Source: Chondrilla cf. caribensis (lineage: Eukaryota > Porifera > Demospongiae > Chondrillida > Chondrillidae). Taken from it: DNA of 15,000 nucleotides. The stretch's first letter is position 1. Each line of letters begins with the position of its first letter. Positions 12,016 to 15,000 of the stretch are shown one piece after another. A program made the position numbers and the translations under genes. Under the pieces are notes generated by a model. The model saw only the letters and a list, made by a program, of their open reading frames with translations. It was not told the origin of the DNA and made no database searches. The DNA lies in the NCBI GenBank assembly GCA_964020155.1, contig OZ026549.1, forward strand, positions 1,617,633 to 1,632,632. Direction: 5' to 3'.

Positions 12016-15000
12016 GTGAGTTCTTATTGTTTCGGAAGATATAATGAGAAGCGCATGAGCTACGTATCAATACAGTATACCAGGCATGAGCGTTGTTCAG
12101 AACCTCACTATGATAGAACAGTTGATACTTATCACCATTGTTGAGATGTCATCACTTGTATGCGTTTCTTCTTCGTACATAAATCTGGTGACATCTCGAC
12201 ATTGGGAATACAATACATGTATATGGACTATATAGACAATATTGGTGAAAGTGAAACGATATGGACAATATCAGTAAAGCCTTTTTAAATGAGGAAGTCA
12301 TAGTACGTACATTCAAGTGTTTGTGAAAGGTCGGTTGCATTCACTTGTGCTTCGAAAGTTATTTGTGAAAAATCAGCCAGTTTTAAAATAAGTGAAAATT
12401 TGGGCAGCCGATTTTGATAATGTCACTAGGACTGACATGTCATATCCGTGCAACTAGGAAAAAGAAGTTTGCACTGTTTGAGGTTTGAATTTGAGGTTGG
12501 CACGGAACATAACATCCATCCTATTTCATGTGATGTTTGTCCCACTCCATTCCATACCATCCCAGGCTTTAGTAGCAACCTGATATGGCTCATGTACACA
12601 TCGGTCAGCTAGTATAAGGGCATTTGAATGCAAAGCTCCAATGGTATAGTGCACATGTGAGTTTTCTATCCAATAGGTTCAACTGACCTATAGTGGCCAA
12701 TAGTATATATACAGCAACGCATACATTTACTACTTTTGTACCAGATCCATTCTCACCTCCATTAATTTTCTGGAAATCGGACTTCAAACGTCCAAGTAAG
12801 AAAGGGTCTGGCACCTTATGAATACCAAATCCAGGGTTAGCTTAGAACATTCCGTTATACTATTACGTTACGGTTACTGTATAACTTGACAAATTCCTGA
12901 TCTAGGGTGAAGTGGACTTGTATATGCAGTGCTTAAATTATTATGTCCTTGAATTTGTATTATTAGATTATACCATATCACTGTAGTATATGCCATTGGT
13001 TATAAATTAATGCTATGTATTATTGACCATGTGTTATAATATTGTTCAGTTTGTTAGCATTACATATACATTCATTAATTTTGTCGGTTGTTTAGGTATG
13101 CATCTTGCCGGCACTGTGGAAGACTGTGAAATTATGGACAGATTCTACTATCATAGTGGATCTAATGACAACAATAGTTCGATCTCCCTGTGTGTTCAGT
13201 TCGACAGAGGTTGCATCACATCAGCCATGTGTTCATGCCGCAGCAGTAGCAAATGGTGTGAACATGTGATCATGCTCTGCATTGCCAGAATCAGAGGAAT
13301 CGTTCCTTGTGAGATTCATCCTCCAATGAGTGAGATTCTCAGTCAGTTCAACCGAGACCAGCTCCAGAAGCTGATTCAGCATTTTTTAGAGAAGGTCCCT
13401 CTGGTGGGAATTCCCCCTGTGATGGCACTAGCTTGTCAGTTAAAAGACAAGGAATCTGAGATCAACAAACAACGTGGAGCTCCTGGTAAATAAGGCTACA
13501 TGTAATAATTATTACAGTCCGTTATAATTATAATTACTCTTACATTAACTATAATTATATATATAGGTATGTAGTTGTGTATGTTTTATATGAAGTGTGC
13601 TATTCTTGTCTTACACAGATCCCACTGCTGGAGGGTGTACTGGTGAAGTCCCTCGCTGGCAAATAGACGAAGAAGTTGTTATTGGCCATCTTGATGAAGG
13701 GTTACAAAGTCTCAATCTTTCCAAGGATGAGATTACAGGCGTACATAACTTCAAGAAATTCGCAGCTTTTCTCCAGGACCATGATGAAAATGTGGTAACT
13801 GCTTTCAAATGGTTCCTTGAAACTATACATGGGTATCATAAAGACCGTGAATTAGAAAGTTCCTCTTATAGAGAAGATCAATATGGTGACTATTATTACC
13901 GCAGTAAAAGGCATCCATTACAACAAAGGTATTATATGTATATATATATATATATATATCTATGACACACTATTTGTGATATTGTTGCATAGTCTGTTTC
14001 ACATGCAGTTTTTTTCTCATTCTACAGTAATCTAGTCTACCTAGTACTGATGCAAGGTCTTCAGATCTTCTTTGTCGATCCGTTCATTTCCAAAGGCTGC
14101 AAGGAGGAAATTGCCGACCTGTTGAAGAGTCAAAATGCATTCACTCTCAGTAAACCCCTCGATAAACACTATACCAGTTTGCTACAAGAAGCAGTACTGG
14201 TTAGCGAGGAGAGTCCTCAGCCAACCTTAAACTACCTCAAGAAACTCCAGTCAGCTCTTCAGGGAGGTGCACGTAGCACAGACAGTGATAGTAGGGAGGG
14301 GTCGAATGATAAAAGTTATATTCTTCTCAGTTCTCCCGTAGCTGTACTTCGTTACTGGCTCTTTCACAAGCATCCTTGCAATCCAGCCAGTTCTGCTGTT
14401 ACCTTGGATATCTGCAGGTCCGTTTTCCCGGCCATACCCCTAGCGAAGTCAACTTTTGAAGACCTCATCTTGGTCAACAAATGTCTTCAAGGCATTCAGC
14501 TCTCCTCTCTCCTGAGACATGGCCAGCTTCTCATGGAATACCTCATCCACTCAGGAGTTGACCAGCATGAAATTGTGGAATTTACAACAAAGCTTCTTGG
14601 AGCTAGCAGTGTTGGAATGTCAACAATCGTCCAAACTGCTTCCCAGGTTTGTTGACATGGAACATGTCCTTGTTGGGTTTTATGATATCTTTTGAATTTT
14701 ACAAGTGAGGGAGTTGACCAGCAAATCCTGATCAAGATAATACATGCCGTAATAATTTGTACATCTATATACACATGCAGACCCTTAGCAGACAACATTT
14801 ATTTGACAATAGACTAAGTGTATTCACAGTATAACTACGTACGTATAAACATGATACATGTTATATGCTATGCCTTGTTTTCTGCATCCTTAACTATCTT
14901 TGCTGCTACTGATTCAGAATGTAATGATGTTTATTTTGTCCTCAGGACACATTCTCCCTTGTCACTGAAGCAGAAGAAGCCATTTTATGTCTGGCACAAA
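11526..15000 (+). CDS. ZSWIM4/5/6-like SWIM zinc-finger protein, copy B (exons 1-5, 3' end outside window)
   Basis: Tandem paralogue of copy A, same strand. Exons: 11526-12015, 13096-13485, 13619-13928, 14028-14646, 14946->15000, all GT-AG, with the same phases as copy A. The start at 11526 is chosen because it is the ATG that opens a frame running unbroken into the conserved region. A short acidic N-terminus precedes the conserved part. BC-box match at residues 45-54 (TLVETCARFI), Cul2-box match at 70-78 (IPEEVQKRI), and RIAYWSFP follow. Exon 2 carries the complete SWIM finger CSCRSSSKWCEH, and exon 3 the GAPDPTAGG and WQIDEEVV blocks. By family analogy it is a Cullin-RING substrate receptor in cytosol or nucleus. 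No stop or frameshift in the visible part, so this is the copy more likely to be fully functional. Confidence 0.88.
11658..11759 (+). other. BC-box and Cul2-box motif pair in ZSWIM-B
   Basis: TLVETCARFI and IPEEVQKRI fit the two consensus patterns fully. Copy A has TLLETCARFI and VPEEIQKRI, so all substitutions fall at tolerated positions. Confidence 0.6.
12016..13095 (+). other. ZSWIM-B intron 1, enlarged relative to copy A
   Basis: 1,080 bases, against 312 in copy A. The first 320 or so bases and the last 30 align with copy A. About 12345-13065 is extra and contains an imperfect palindrome at 12737-12815. No terminal inverted repeats or long open frame seen. Confidence 0.65.
12737..12815. 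repeat. Imperfect palindrome in ZSWIM-B intron 1
   Basis: TGTACCAGATCCATTCTCAC (12737-12756) is approximately the reverse complement of the right arm ending at 12815. Because of this symmetry both strands read a similar peptide with VPDPF, KSDF and GSGT. Possibly the core of a decayed foldback element. Confidence 0.5.
13096..13485 (+). CDS. ZSWIM-B exon 2 (SWIM zinc finger)
   Basis: 390 bases, identical in length to copy A. Zinc ligands CSC...CEH at 13230-13265. The first 28 residues (MHLAGTVEDCEIMDRF...) differ strongly from copy A, while from ISLCVQFDRG onward the two are almost the same. Confidence 0.92.
13230..13265 (+). other. SWIM zinc-finger core, copy B
   Basis: C-S-C-(6)-C-E-H, identical residues to copy A and one synonymous base difference (TGC for TGT). 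Confidence 0.93.
13619..13928 (+). CDS. ZSWIM-B exon 3
   Basis: Acceptor TTACACAG, donor AAAG|GTATTA, 310 bases, against 298 in copy A. The extra four codons fall in the charged tail (SSSYREDQYGD). Begins DPTAGG as in vertebrate ZSWIM4/5/6. Confidence 0.85.
14028..14646 (+). CDS. ZSWIM-B exon 4
   Basis: Acceptor TTCTACAG, donor CAG|GTTTGT, 619 bases. Divergent cluster TLSKPLDKHY where copy A has TLGELLTEHY, otherwise alignable throughout without gaps. Confidence 0.85.
14946..15000 (+). CDS. ZSWIM-B exon 5 (partial)
   Basis: Acceptor GTCCTCAG, then DTFSLVTEAEEAILCLAQ, cut by the window end. Matches copy A exon 5 from its first codon. Confidence 0.82.

Noticed and set aside
1..15000. tRNA, rRNA or other structured RNA genes
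   Set aside because: No A/B-box pairs with a foldable cloverleaf or rRNA-like conserved runs were seen on either strand by eye.

Overview
The window is animal nuclear DNA. Genes are split by GT-AG introns, the sequence is AT-rich, and it carries many CA and CATA microsatellites and small inverted-repeat transposons. Gene content (ZSWIM4/5/6-type and sarcoglycan-type genes), fairly short introns and an abundance of CATG/GTAC words fit a basal metazoan. A demosponge is my best guess, but that is inference and I could not test it.

Layout. (1) 1-5492, plus strand: a nearly complete SWIM zinc-finger gene of the ZSWIM4/5/6 family (copy A), six exons visible. (2) 5493-6407: AT-rich 3' flank with a two-copy tandem repeat. 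(3) 6408-8605, perhaps to 8747, minus strand: a sarcoglycan-family gene (SGC-A), convergent with ZSWIM-A. Its introns hold a pogo-like MITE and a minisatellite. (4) About 8770-10030: a degenerate minisatellite, a 375-bp TA-flanked MITE with three perfect TGACGTCA sites, and a large CA-repeat field. (5) About 10216-11073, minus strand: a broken second sarcoglycan copy (psi-SGC-B) with two 3' exons, a one-base frameshift and an abrupt end in the upstream exon. (6) 11526-15000+, plus strand: a second ZSWIM gene (copy B) with an intact first exon, running off the window in exon 5.

The window is therefore a local segmental duplication of a ZSWIM plus sarcoglycan block. The ZSWIM exons have the same boundaries and phases (1, 1, 2, 0, then 1 in A). 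Exons 2 and 4 have identical lengths in both copies, and introns 1, 2 and 4 differ by insertions or deletions. Both ZSWIM copies carry an N-terminal BC-box and Cul2-box match followed by a CxCx6CxH SWIM finger. By family knowledge this predicts substrate receptors of a Cullin-RING (Elongin B/C-Cul2) ubiquitin ligase, the architecture known for ZSWIM8/EBAX-1.

The points most worth follow-up are: an in-frame TAA just upstream of the BC-box in copy A; a SWIM-encoding tract that is almost identical between copies while neighbouring coding sequence has diverged; the decayed sarcoglycan copy at the duplication junction; and a MITE carrying CRE-type sites between the copies. I saw no rRNA, tRNA, CRISPR array or prokaryotic feature.
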